Origin: an uncultured Planktomarina sp.
GTDB taxonomy: Bacteria; Pseudomonadota; Alphaproteobacteria; Rhodobacterales; Rhodobacteraceae
Direction: 5' to 3'
Assembly (NCBI GenBank): GCA_905182455.1
Contig: CAJJBJ010000002.1
Location: 434,001 to 498,000 of the forward strand
DNA length: 64,000 nt
Under the pieces are notes generated by a model. That model was not told where the DNA came from. It searched no databases and saw only the letters and a list, made by a program, of their open reading frames with translations. Below, one piece after another: positions 55,647-64,000 of this stretch (its first letter is position 1; each line of letters begins with the position of its first letter). A program made the translations under genes and the position numbers.

Positions 55647-56582
55647 TTAAGTTTTCGGCGCCAAAGCCTTGGCTATATTTTCGGGCGATCCGATGGCTTG
55701 GCAAGTCAATGCGCGGTCAATCCGCCGGATCATACCCGACAGAGCTTTGCCCGCGCCAATTTCCCAAACCTCAGTCACACCCTCAGAGGCCAAATACATC
55801 ACAGATTCGCGCCAGCGCACCGCGCCCGTGACCTGCTCAACAAGCAAGGAACGTATCATAGCGGGATCACTCACTGCCGAAGCCAGCACATTTGACACCA
55901 AAGGCAAAGCCGGCGCTGCAATATCAACCTCAGCAAGGGCCAAGGCCATGCGTTCAGCCGCAGGCTGCATCAATGCACAATGAAACGGAGCGCTAACCGG
56001 CAGCAAAACCGCCCGTTTCGCCCCGGCCTCCTTGGCCAAATCAAGAGCACGTTCCACAGCCGCACGATGGCCAGAGACCACCACTTGTCCCGGATCATTG
56101 TCGTTGGCTGCTTGGCAAACGTCACCTTGTGCGGCGGCCTCAGCCAGGGCTGTCACAGCGGCAAAATCCATCCCCAAAATCGCAGCCATAGCGCCAACTC
56201 CAACAGGAACGGCCTCTTGCATTGCTGTTCCGCGGATCCGCAACAATCGCGCGGTGTCAGCAATAGAGATGGCTCCAGCGGCCGCGAGGGCAGAATATTC
56301 GCCCAAGGAATGACCCGCTACAAATGAGGCCGTATCCAAGGCCATGCCTTCCGCCTGCAAGGCCCGCAAAGCGGCAAGCGATGTGGCCATCAAGGCGGGT
56401 TGTGCGTTAGCAGTGAGAGTTAAGGTTCCAATGTCACCCTCCCAAATCAGGCCAGAAAGATCTTGCCCCAGCGCATCGTCGACCTCATCAAAAACAGCCT
56501 TAGCAACCGGATAGTTGGCGGCCAGAGCCTGCCCCATGCCAATCGTTTGAGCCCCTTGGCCCGGAAAAACAAATGCGCGCAT
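55647..56582 (-). CDS. fabD: Malonyl-CoA:ACP transacylase
   Basis: 311 residues. It loads malonyl groups onto ACP. FVFPGQGAQTIGMG opens the protein; the nucleophile is the Ser in AGHSLGEYSALAA; GPVS-like dyad regions (LPVSAPFHCALM with the catalytic His) follow. It is the first gene of fabD-fabG-acpP-fabF and is divergent from rpsF, 310 bases away. Confidence 0.95.
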   Translation of the reverse strand: MRAFVFPGQGAQTIGMGQALAANYPVAKAVFDEVDDALGQDLSGLIWEGDIGTLTLTANAQPALMATSLAALRALQAEGMALDTASFVAGHSLGEYSALAAAGAISIADTARLLRIRGTAMQEAVPVGVGAMAAILGMDFAAVTALAEAAAQGDVCQAANDNDPGQVVVSGHRAAVERALDLAKEAGAKRAVLLPVSAPFHCALMQPAAERMALALAEVDIAAPALPLVSNVLASAVSDPAMIRSLLVEQVTGAVRWRESVMYLASEGVTEVWEIGAGKALSGMIRRIDRALTCQAIGSPENIAKALAPKT

Positions 56583-56892
56583 AATATATCCTCTTTCGAA
56601 ACTTTGGTTGTTCTTGGCATATCTTCTGTCTAGGCATCGCGCAACGCTTCACCTGCGCCCCAAGCCGCAGGGCGCCAAAATATCACCCTGCCCGCCTGAA
56701 CTTCAGGCACCCAGCCCACCGGACAACAAACCGGTTAATACTTACGATTCAGGCACCAATTTCCTTGCACATCAGCAGCACTTATGGCAAACGCAGCCAT
56801 CCGCAGAATATCTTTTCCCGTGCGGCCTCTCGTGATCAGACTGCGGTCAAACCTCTGATCTTTGAAGCGCACCTAAAAAAACAGGAAAGCAC
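56583..56892. other. 310-base divergent spacer between fabD and rpsF
   Basis: No gene is seen. It should hold back-to-back promoters for fabD and the rpsF-rpsR-rplI operon. A ribosomal-protein autoregulatory leader is plausible before rpsF but I could not draw a convincing S6:S18 structure. AACAGGAAAG just before 56893 is the rpsF ribosome-binding site. Confidence 0.5.
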
Positions 56893-57258
56893 ATGTCATT
56901 TTATGAGCATGTCTTTATCATGCGTCAGGACCTGTCGAACACACAGGCTGAAGCATTGATTGAAGAATTTTCCAATGTTCTGAGCGAAAATGGCGGTTCC
57001 GTCGTAGAGCATGAATATTGGGGCGTCAAAACCATGGCGTACAAAGTTAACAAAAACCGTAAAGGCCACTACGCCTTTCTTAAAACAGACGCGCCTTCCG
57101 CTGCTGTTCAAGAAATGGAACGCCTGATGGCTTTGCATGAAGACGTCATGCGCTTGTTGACCATCCGCGTGGACGGCCATGAGGAAGGCCCATCCGTTCA
57201 AATGCAAAAACGTGACGACCGCGGTGATCGTGGCGAACGCCGCGAACGTCGGACATAA
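56893..57258 (+). CDS. rpsF: 30S ribosomal protein S6
   Basis: 121 residues with the S6 fold (MSFYEHVFIMRQDLSNTQAE, EYWGVKTMAYKVNKNRKGHY) and a charged C-terminal extension of Arg/Asp/Gly (RDDRGDRGERRERRT), common in this group. It pairs with S18, encoded 13 bases downstream. Confidence 0.96.
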   Translation: MSFYEHVFIMRQDLSNTQAEALIEEFSNVLSENGGSVVEHEYWGVKTMAYKVNKNRKGHYAFLKTDAPSAAVQEMERLMALHEDVMRLLTIRVDGHEEGPSVQMQKRDDRGDRGERRERRT

Positions 57259-57271
57259 GGAGCGCTAAGTT

Positions 57272-57499
57272 ATGGGAACAAAACCATTTTTCCGCCGCCG
57301 GAAGGTCTGCCCTTTCTCTGGTGATAATGCCCCGAAAATCGATTACAAAGACACACGTTTGCTTCAGCGCTATATCTCTGAGCGTGGCAAAATTGTGCCG
57401 TCTCGTATCACCGCAGTCTCTGCAAAGAAACAACGTGAATTGGCTCGCGCCATCAAACGTGCTCGTTTCTTGGCCTTGCTGCCATACGCTGTGAAATAG
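57272..57499 (+). CDS. rpsR: 30S ribosomal protein S18
   Basis: 75 residues, the typical length: [40 protein letters not shown] and [16 protein letters not shown]. It binds S6 and 16S rRNA. AAGGAGCG precedes the ATG. It is the middle gene of the rpsF-rpsR-rplI operon. Confidence 0.97.
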   Translation: MGTKPFFRRRKVCPFSGDNAPKIDYKDTRLLQRYISERGKIVPSRITAVSAKKQRELARAIKRARFLALLPYAVK

Positions 57500-57511
57500 G
57501 GAGCCAAGCAC

Positions 57512-58138
57512 ATGCAAATTATCCTTATGGAACGCGTGGCCAAATTAGGCCAAATGGGCGATGTCGTAAATGTAAAACAGGGGTTCGCTCGAAACTTCCT
57601 AATTCCAACTGGCAAAGCAATGCGCGCCTCTGAAGCAAATATTACGAGCTTCGAAGCGCAAAAATCTCAGATGGAAGCACGCAATCTGGAAACCAAATCT
57701 GAGGCAGAAGCTTTGGCTGTGAAACTGAACGGTCAGCAATTTATTGTGATTCGTTCTGCTTCCGATGCGGGTTCGCTTTACGGGTCAGTCACAACACGTG
57801 ACGCCGCAGAAGCTGCATCTGCCGCTGGTTTCAGCCTCGACAAGAAGCAGGTTATTCTGATGGCGCCGATCAAAGATCTGGGCATCCATGACCTTTCTGT
57901 GCGTCTGCACCCTGAGGTCGAAAGCAAAATTGAGTTGAACGTTGCACGTTCGCCTCAAGAGGCTGAGCTTCAAGCTGCTGGTAAATCCATCCAAGATCTG
58001 GCTGCTGAAGAAGAAGCTGCAGCCGAGTTCGAAATTCAGGAGCTCTTTGATGATATCGGCTCTGCAGGCATGGACGACTTTGGTGAGGATGCGCCCAAAA
58101 CTGCATCTGCAGAAGCGTCTGACGAAGACGAAGCTTAA
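57512..58138 (+). CDS. rplI: 50S ribosomal protein L9
   Basis: 208 residues. The N-terminal rRNA-binding part ([34 protein letters not shown]) and the C-terminal domain joined by a long helix are clear. It is about 60 residues longer than E. coli L9 because of an acidic tail ([18 protein letters not shown] ... EASDEDEA), which is usual in Rhodobacterales. A strong terminator follows. Confidence 0.96.
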   Translation: MQIILMERVAKLGQMGDVVNVKQGFARNFLIPTGKAMRASEANITSFEAQKSQMEARNLETKSEAEALAVKLNGQQFIVIRSASDAGSLYGSVTTRDAAEAASAAGFSLDKKQVILMAPIKDLGIHDLSVRLHPEVESKIELNVARSPQEAELQAAGKSIQDLAAEEEAAAEFEIQELFDDIGSAGMDDFGEDAPKTASAEASDEDEA

Positions 58139-58164
58139 CCCCTTCTCTCTTTGCTAAAGAAATG

Positions 58165-58195
58165 AGCGCCGCCTTACATTAAGGTGGCGCTTTTT
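58165..58195 (+). terminator. Strong terminator of the rpsF-rpsR-rplI operon
   Basis: AGCGCCGCCTTA and TAAGGTGGCGCT form twelve pairs (one G-U) around a CAT loop, followed by TTTTTC, 26 bases after rplI. Confidence 0.85.
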
Positions 58196-58352
58196 CTTTG
58201 TCTGATACAGATCGAGGATATGAAATCCCCTTACCCACAAGGCCTGCACAGTTCGCTACACGCAAAAGAACGATCAAGCCGCCAGACCCTTGGTTCAATT
58301 CTATCCGTGATGATTTAGGGGGGGCGTCTTGACACCCACAGTGGGGTGGAAG

Positions 58353-58385
58353 CCTGCACCCGATCTTCATGAGACCGGATGCAGG
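58353..58385 (-). repeat. Inverted repeat downstream of tig
   Basis: CCTGCAcCCGATC and GACCGGaTGCAGG form a long imperfect hairpin (outer CCTGCA/TGCAGG, inner GATCGGG opposing CCGGTC) 15 bases past the tig stop. No T-run follows on the minus strand, so termination, if any, would need another factor. Confidence 0.45.
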
Positions 58386-58400
58386 GAATGACTTAAAGCT

Positions 58401-59732
58401 TTACTCTTCTTCGAGGGCTTCAACGGCTTTTTGCAGCTCGTCTTTTGTGATCACTTTGTCTGTCACTGTTGCAAGTTCAAACACATAATCAACCACTTTA
58501 TCTTCAAACAAAGGCGCACGCATTTGCTGCTGCATTTGCTGATTCTGTTGCACAAACTCAAAGAACTCACGCTCTTTACCTGGATACTGACGCGCTTGGT
58601 TCATCATCGCTTGAGTCATTTCAGCGTCGGTCACTTGGATCTCAGCTTTTTGACCCATTTCGGCTAACAGCAGACCAAGGCGCACGCGGCGGTCGGCCAA
58701 TGAGTTGTGCTCATCAGTTGGTGTCACTTCAGGATGATCATGGCCCTCAATTTCAGGGTTTTCATCATGCCACAGCTGATGCGCAATTTGGCCAGCTTCG
58801 GCTTCTACCAATGATGGTGGAAGTTCGAATTTCACCATTTTGTCGAGAGCATCAAGCAAACCACGTTTTTGGATCTCACGGGCAGCGCCTGCATATTCAG
58901 CTTCCAGACGTTCAGAAATCTGAACTTTCAGCGCAGCCAAATCTTCAGCACCAAATTTCTTGGCCATATCATCGTTGATCTCTGCCGCTTTTGGTGCTTT
59001 GACAGCTTTTACTTTGCATTCAAAAACAGCGTCTTTGCCGGCAAGGTTTTCCGCGCCATATTCAGCTGGGAAAGCTACTTTAACTTCAATATCTTCGTCA
59101 ACCTTGGCGCCTACCAATTGGGCTTCAAAACCGGGGATGAAGGAATTAGAACCCAAAACCAATGGGTAATCTTCAGCAGTACCGCCTTCGAAAGGCTCGC
59201 CGTCAACTTTACCGAGGAAATCTATAGTCACTTGATCGCCGTCTTTGGCTTTTGAGCCTTTTTTGCGATCTGCGAAGTCTTGAGCTGTTTCAGACAAGTT
59301 TGCCAAAGCTTCATCAACAGAAGCGTCATCAGCTTTTGTAATCAATTTTTCGAGTTTGATCTTTTTCAGATCAACTTCTGGGATGGTTGGCAGCGCTTCG
59401 TAAGACATCTCAACATTGATGTCGTCGCCCTCTTTCCAGTCATCATTTGTCATTTTAACCGCAGGCTGCATGGCAGGGCGATCGCCGCTGTCTTCAAAAT
59501 GCTTAGCCATGGCGCTATCGATGCTCTCTTGCATCGCTTCGCCCGTCAAACGCTGACCATATTGTTTTTTCAGCAAGGCCATAGGGACTTTACCCTTACG
59601 AAAGCCCTTCATTTCAATGTCGGGCCGGGCTTCTACCAGCTTCTCGTCAACTTTTGTAGCCAACTCGGCGGCTGTTACAACGATGTTATAACCGCGTTTC
59701 AAGCCTTCGTTCAGGGTCTCAGTGACCTGCAT
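58401..59732 (-). CDS. tig: Trigger factor
   Basis: 443-residue ribosome-bound chaperone. The N-terminal ribosome-binding domain contains the signature region [19 protein letters not shown]; the FKBP-type isomerase domain follows ([38 protein letters not shown]) and then the helical C-terminal arms. ATG 59732 ([10 protein letters not shown]) is the family start; the frame to 59783 would run into the tRNA gene. Confidence 0.95.
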   Translation of the reverse strand: MQVTETLNEGLKRGYNIVVTAAELATKVDEKLVEARPDIEMKGFRKGKVPMALLKKQYGQRLTGEAMQESIDSAMAKHFEDSGDRPAMQPAVKMTNDDWKEGDDINVEMSYEALPTIPEVDLKKIKLEKLITKADDASVDEALANLSETAQDFADRKKGSKAKDGDQVTIDFLGKVDGEPFEGGTAEDYPLVLGSNSFIPGFEAQLVGAKVDEDIEVKVAFPAEYGAENLAGKDAVFECKVKAVKAPKAAEINDDMAKKFGAEDLAALKVQISERLEAEYAGAAREIQKRGLLDALDKMVKFELPPSLVEAEAGQIAHQLWHDENPEIEGHDHPEVTPTDEHNSLADRRVRLGLLLAEMGQKAEIQVTDAEMTQAMMNQARQYPGKEREFFEFVQQNQQMQQQMRAPLFEDKVVDYVFELATVTDKVITKDELQKAVEALEEE

Positions 59733-59753
59733 ATTACATCCCTTTTCAAACCA

Positions 59754-59838
59754 TGGTGCGGGTAGAGGGACTTGAACCCCCACGCCTTGCGGCGCTAGAA
59801 CCTAAATCTAGTGCGTCTACCAATTTCGCCATACCCGC
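59754..59838 (-). tRNA. tRNA-Leu (anticodon UAG)
   Basis: The minus strand folds as an 85-base class II tRNA. The acceptor GCGGGTA pairs with TACCCGC; anticodon stem CTAGA/TCTAG encloses loop TTTAGGT with anticodon TAG (reads CUN codons); a variable arm GCGCCGCAAGGCGT follows, and the T arm contains GGTTCAAGTCC. The discriminator A and CCA are encoded. It lies 21 bases upstream of tig. Confidence 0.93.
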
Positions 59839-60511
<673 letters not shown>

Positions 60512-60537
60512 TAACGCTTTTAAAGGAGAGACATCCA

Positions 60538-61941
60538 ATGAGCAAAGACCTTCTATCCATGATCGCCGAAGAAGGCGTTGAATATGTGGACATCCGTTTC
60601 ACTGACCCGCGAGGCAAGCTGCAGCACGTTACAATATGTGCAGATCAAGTCAACGAAGACTTCATTGCAGACGGTTTCATGTTTGATGGTTCCTCCATCG
60701 CTGGTTGGAAATCCATCGAAGAATCAGACATGAAATTGATGCCTGACGTCGATTCCGCCTATCTTGACCCATTTTACGCTGAAAAAACCATCTGCGTCCA
60801 TTGCACCGTGGTTGAGCCAGACACAGGCGAAAGCTATGCCCGTGATCCACGCGGCTGTGCTCAACGCGCTGAAGCCTATCTAATCTCAACCGGCATCGGC
60901 GACGTGGCTTATATGGGTCCAGAAGCTGAATTCTTCCTGTTTGATGATGTACGGTTCGAAAATAAAATCAATAAAGTGTCATACGAAGTTGATGCAGTAG
61001 ACGCGTCTTGGAACACAGATAGCGCCTATGAAGTTGGTAACATGGGCCATCGTCCCGGTGTTAAAGGTGGGTATTTCCCAGTTAACCCAGTTGACGATGC
61101 ACAAGACATTCGCAGCGAAATGCTCTCCACTATGAAGCGCATGGGAATGAAGGTCGACAAGCACCACCACGAAGTGGCCAGCTGTCAGCACGAACTGGGC
61201 CTGATCTTTGGTTCATTGACCCATCAAGCTGATGAGTTGCAAAAATATAAATATGTGGTCCACAATGTGGCCCACGCCTACGGTAAATCTGCTACATTCA
61301 TGCCAAAGCCAATCGCAGGCGACAACGGCACCGGCATGCATGTGAACATGTCCATATTCAAAGGTGGCAAGCCTTTGTTTGCAGGCGACAAATATGCAGA
61401 CCTGTCAGACGAAGCGCTTTACTTCATTGGTGGCATCCTGCAGCACGCCAAAGCGTTGAACGCCTTCACCAACCCGGCCACAAACAGCTACAAACGCTTG
61501 ATCCCAGGTTTTGAAGCCCCTGTTTTGCGCGCTTACTCTGCACGCAACCGCTCGGGCTGTGTTCGGATCCCATGGGCTGAGTCTGCAAATGCAAAACGCG
61601 TTGAAGCACGTTTTCCAGATCCAGCTGCAAACCCTTACCTGTGCTTTGCAGCCTTGTTGATGGCCGGCCTTGACGGCATCAAAAACAAAATCCACCCGGG
61701 CGAAGCTGCTGACAAAGATCTCTATGATCTGCCACCAGAAGAATTGGCGGATATCCCAACAGTTTGCGGCTCCCTGCGCGAAGCGCTGGACGAGTTGAAA
61801 GCGGACATGGGCTTTTTGACTGAAGGCGGCGTGTTCACTGAAGATCAAATCGCAGGCTACATCGACCTGAAAATGGAAGAAGTTCTGCACTATGAGCACA
61901 CGCCTCACCCAGTAGAATTTGGCATGTACTACAGCTGCTAA
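60538..61941 (+). CDS. glnA: Glutamine synthetase type I
   Basis: 467 residues, a dodecameric GSI. It makes glutamine from glutamate, ammonia and ATP. Motifs: [49 protein letters not shown]-like region, [38 protein letters not shown]-type segment, and the adenylylation Tyr in [17 protein letters not shown] precedes the ATG. A terminator follows. Confidence 0.96.
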   Translation: MSKDLLSMIAEEGVEYVDIRFTDPRGKLQHVTICADQVNEDFIADGFMFDGSSIAGWKSIEESDMKLMPDVDSAYLDPFYAEKTICVHCTVVEPDTGESYARDPRGCAQRAEAYLISTGIGDVAYMGPEAEFFLFDDVRFENKINKVSYEVDAVDASWNTDSAYEVGNMGHRPGVKGGYFPVNPVDDAQDIRSEMLSTMKRMGMKVDKHHHEVASCQHELGLIFGSLTHQADELQKYKYVVHNVAHAYGKSATFMPKPIAGDNGTGMHVNMSIFKGGKPLFAGDKYADLSDEALYFIGGILQHAKALNAFTNPATNSYKRLIPGFEAPVLRAYSARNRSGCVRIPWAESANAKRVEARFPDPAANPYLCFAALLMAGLDGIKNKIHPGEAADKDLYDLPPEELADIPTVCGSLREALDELKADMGFLTEGGVFTEDQIAGYIDLKMEEVLHYEHTPHPVEFGMYYSC

Positions 61942-61962
61942 CTCCGCAGCACTCAGGCTTGG

Positions 61963-61990
61963 AAGGCGTCCAGAAATGGGCGCCTTTTTT
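61963..61990 (+). terminator. Terminator of the glnB-glnA operon
   Basis: AAGGCGTCC and GGGCGCCTT form nine pairs (one G-U) around AGAAAT, followed by TTTT, 21 bases after the glnA stop. Confidence 0.8.
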
Positions 61991-62009
61991 ATGGCTAAAG
62001 CCAGAGAGC

Positions 62010-62757
62010 TTAGAGATCGATCTGTTCAGGCTGTTTCACCACATAGGTATGAATAGCAAACAACACCGCTCCCGACTTAGGCATACGCACCAAAGCTTGA
62101 TGTTCGGTGCGCGTATAGGCCCCGGTGCCATAGTCTTCATCCGAGTTGCGCGCATCATTTTCGCGTCGGGGCTGGAACAAATCAGGGCGCACATATTGCA
62201 GAACATTAAAGCGCCACATCGGACGGCCCGCTTGGATGCCGTCAAACAATCGCTGCACACGCTTGGCAATATCGGTGTTATACTCATCCACTGTCGCATG
62301 CACCCCGCTCAAGGGGCATCCAATTTTCTCGTCCAAAGTCCAACTAGCGGGAAAGCATAAGACCGCAGCAGTCAACACATGCTCGTCGCCATGCTTTTCA
62401 TGCAGACAAAGATCCTCTTGCACCAATCGCGCAGCGGTCAGCAATGGATCCCCATCCAAGCGCACCCTTACCCCATCCGGGCGGATCACGTCGCTCGGGC
62501 TGACCTGATAGGACGCGCGGTTGCGCAGCAACGCCAGAACCTCATCCAAAACCTCCTGCTTGGCCTCTGGCGTGGCCCCTGCATCTGCAAACACCCGCTC
62601 AGGCATCTGTGAGAGCAGGCGATCCCGCTCCGCCATTTGGCCGGCGAAAGCCTCATCCTCAATCAACCAGCCCTCCGTAGCCAATGGGGCAATTCCGGGC
62701 AGATTCTTCTTGGTGCTCTACGTCATAGGGAATGCGTGATTGTAGAATTTCAGGCAT
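62010..62757 (-). CDS. DUF3445 heme-dependent oxidative N-demethylase family protein, frameshifted near the N-terminus
   Basis: The main frame (62684 to 62010, 224 residues) matches the DUF3445 family, a heme-binding PAS fold reported in oxidative N-demethylases and dimethylamine-monooxygenase systems. Visible: RLLSQMPERVFAD, LCLHEKHGDEHVLTAAVLCF, GVHATVDEYNTDIAKRVQRL and MPKSGAVLFAIHTYV. Its natural N-terminus lies upstream in another frame: ATG 62757 gives MPEILQSRIPYDVEH, and after one surplus base near 62712 the main frame continues KNLPGIAPLATEGWLIEDE, the expected joining sequence. Sequencing error or lesion cannot be separated here. The position next to glnA would suit nitrogen scavenging from methylated amines (inference). 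Confidence 0.72.
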
Positions 62758-62860
62758 ATTATACGGCTCACAGGGCGGATTATTACAAGAGAGATGTCGC
62801 AAACAAACCTGACACAGACAATCTGCAAACGCAATCTTGCGGAGTATAGAGAGGCTAGCC

Positions 62861-64000
62861 ATCACACAGACATTCAACGAGATCCGTAAAATTGACCCAA
62901 CCAAAGGTGCCATGACCGGCGACAACAGCCCCAATGATATGGATCGGGTTGAAATAGGCCCGACCAAACTGGCCTTTGATGAATGGGCCAAAGTTGGACT
63001 GGATCTGCCCGATCTCCAACAAATGCGCGGGTTTCGCCATCAAAGGCTGGTGCAGTGCATTAATGCCCGCGACTATGGTGCGCTGGTAGTGTTTGACCCG
63101 CTCAACATCCGCTACGCCACCGACAGCACCAATATGCAGTTGTGGAACACCCATAATCCCTTCCGCGCTCTGATTGTCTGTGCGGATGGCTATATGGTGA
63201 TATGGGACTATAAAAACTCGCCCTTCTTGTCACAATTCAATCCACTGGTAAGCGAACAACGCTCGGGCGCGGATTTTTTCTATTTTGACCGAGGGGATAT
63301 GGCGCATTTGGCTGCGAAGAAATTCAGCCAAGAGGTGTTAGATTTGGTGCGCGAACATGGCGGTAGCAATATGCGATTGGCAGTCGATAAGATCATGATG
63401 GTCGGCCTCCGCGCGCTTGAGACCTTAGGGTTTGGTGATGGAAGGCGAAGAGTTGACCGAGAAAGCCCGTGTCATCAAAGGGCCTGACGAAATCAAAGCG
63501 ATGCGCTGCGCCAGTCATGCCTGCGAAACCGCCGTACGCGCCATGGAAGACGCGGCCCGCGCTGGCGTGCCTTCAGGGCAGATGAGCGAGGATGATATCT
63601 GGGCGGTGCTGCATGCGGAAAACATCCGACGCGGCGGCGAATGGATCGAGACAAGGCTTCTGACATCCGGACCGCGCACCAACCCTTGGTTTCAAGAGTG
63701 CGGCCCCAGACTGGTGCAGAACAATGAAATCGTCAGTTTCGACACAGTTTCAATTGGCAGCTACGGCATTTGCGTGGACATCTCACGTAGCTGGTGGATC
63801 GGAGATCAGGCACCTCCCCCCGATATGATATCAGCTATGCAACACGCCCATGAGCATATCCAGATCAATATGAAAATGCTCGCGCCCGGCGTCTCGATGC
63901 GCAGCCTTTCGAAGAACGGACACCGCTTACATGACCACTATCAGGTACAAAAATACGGCTGCATGATGCATGGGGTCGGTCTATGCGATGAATGGCCCTT
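62861..64000 (+). pseudogene. dddP: DMSP lyase DddP (M24 peptidase fold), damaged; runs off the window
   Basis: DddP cleaves dimethylsulfoniopropionate to DMS and acrylate. The N-terminal part is clear: IRKIDPTKGAMTGDNSPND, FDPLNIRYATDSTNMQLWN and GADFFYFDRGDM. Three defects are visible. (1) The expected start is ATC at 62861, seven bases after AGAGAGG; only a TTG at 62837 without a good ribosome site is in frame upstream. (2) At about 63434 the frame is lost; the next frame resumes VMEGEELTEKARVIKGPDE, as if two bases of a Glu codon were deleted. (3) The metal motif recalled as FDTD reads FDTV, while the following GSYGICVDISRSWW is intact. The frame is open to the window end, so later ligands are unseen. 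It is divergent from the DUF3445 gene. Confidence 0.8.

Noticed and set aside
56583-56892. S6:S18 autoregulatory leader RNA before rpsF
   Set aside because: Expected in principle, but I could not identify the conserved bulged motif and stems confidently enough to annotate it.
58353-58385. Intrinsic terminator of tig
   Set aside because: The hairpin is good but no T-run follows on the transcribed strand, so it is listed only as an inverted repeat.

Overview
The window looks like chromosomal DNA of a marine alphaproteobacterium of the Rhodobacteraceae (Roseobacter group). The reasons are gene content and order: pepA-holC facing lptF-lptG-lptD-surA-pdxA-rsmA; prfA-prmC; pdhA-pdhB-pdhC with a lipoyl domain on E1-beta; a form II coxSLM cluster; a dddP-type DMSP lyase gene; and a gene-transfer-agent remnant beside cysE. 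Base composition looks moderate (roughly mid-50s % GC by eye), which would suit a pelagic, RCA/Planktomarina-like lineage, but that placement is only a guess.

Layout. 1-4.2 kb: a corrinoid methyltransferase, an HpcH/HpaI aldolase, glucokinase and a YcaQ/AlkX-type DNA glycosylase. 4.2-14.8 kb (minus strand): one compact operon coxG-coxS-coxL(form II)-coxM-coxD(MoxR)-coxE(VWA)-coxF(XdhC), ending in a ~1066-residue fusion of a reductive-dehalogenase-like module and a flavin/2Fe-2S reductase that is translationally coupled to the XdhC gene. 15-20.5 kb: a sugar-acid catabolic cluster (HIBADH/GarR-like reductase, SDR, XylD-type dehydratase, FAH-family hydrolase, IolB). 21-34 kb: ndk, an ABC-F protein, marC, an aspartic protease, holC, pepA and the LPS-transport/outer-membrane-maturation operon. 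34-41 kb: DUF4167, prmC, prfA, DUF1499, two ureohydrolases with an M20 amidohydrolase, and mazG. 41-46 kb: an iron-type binding protein, two cyclophilins (one with a seven-copy PAAKK tail), pgk, class I aldolase and ftsB. 46-50 kb: the pyruvate dehydrogenase operon with a frameshifted pdhC. 50-56.6 kb (minus): cysE, decayed GTA gp15, mltG and fatty-acid genes fabF-acpP-fabG-fabD. 56.9-64 kb: rpsF-rpsR-rplI, tig, tRNA-Leu(UAG), glnB-glnA, a frameshifted DUF3445 gene and a damaged dddP that runs off the end.

Most of the window is core housekeeping. The accessory signals are the cox II/RdhA-fusion operon, the sugar-acid cluster with a lone iolB, the GTA relic and the dddP lesions. Three single-site frameshifts (pdhC, DUF3445, dddP) mean assembly indels must be excluded before any gene-loss reading. 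The dddP gene also carries apparent substitutions (start codon, metal ligand), and the GTA relic has several lesions, so at least these two look genuinely decayed.
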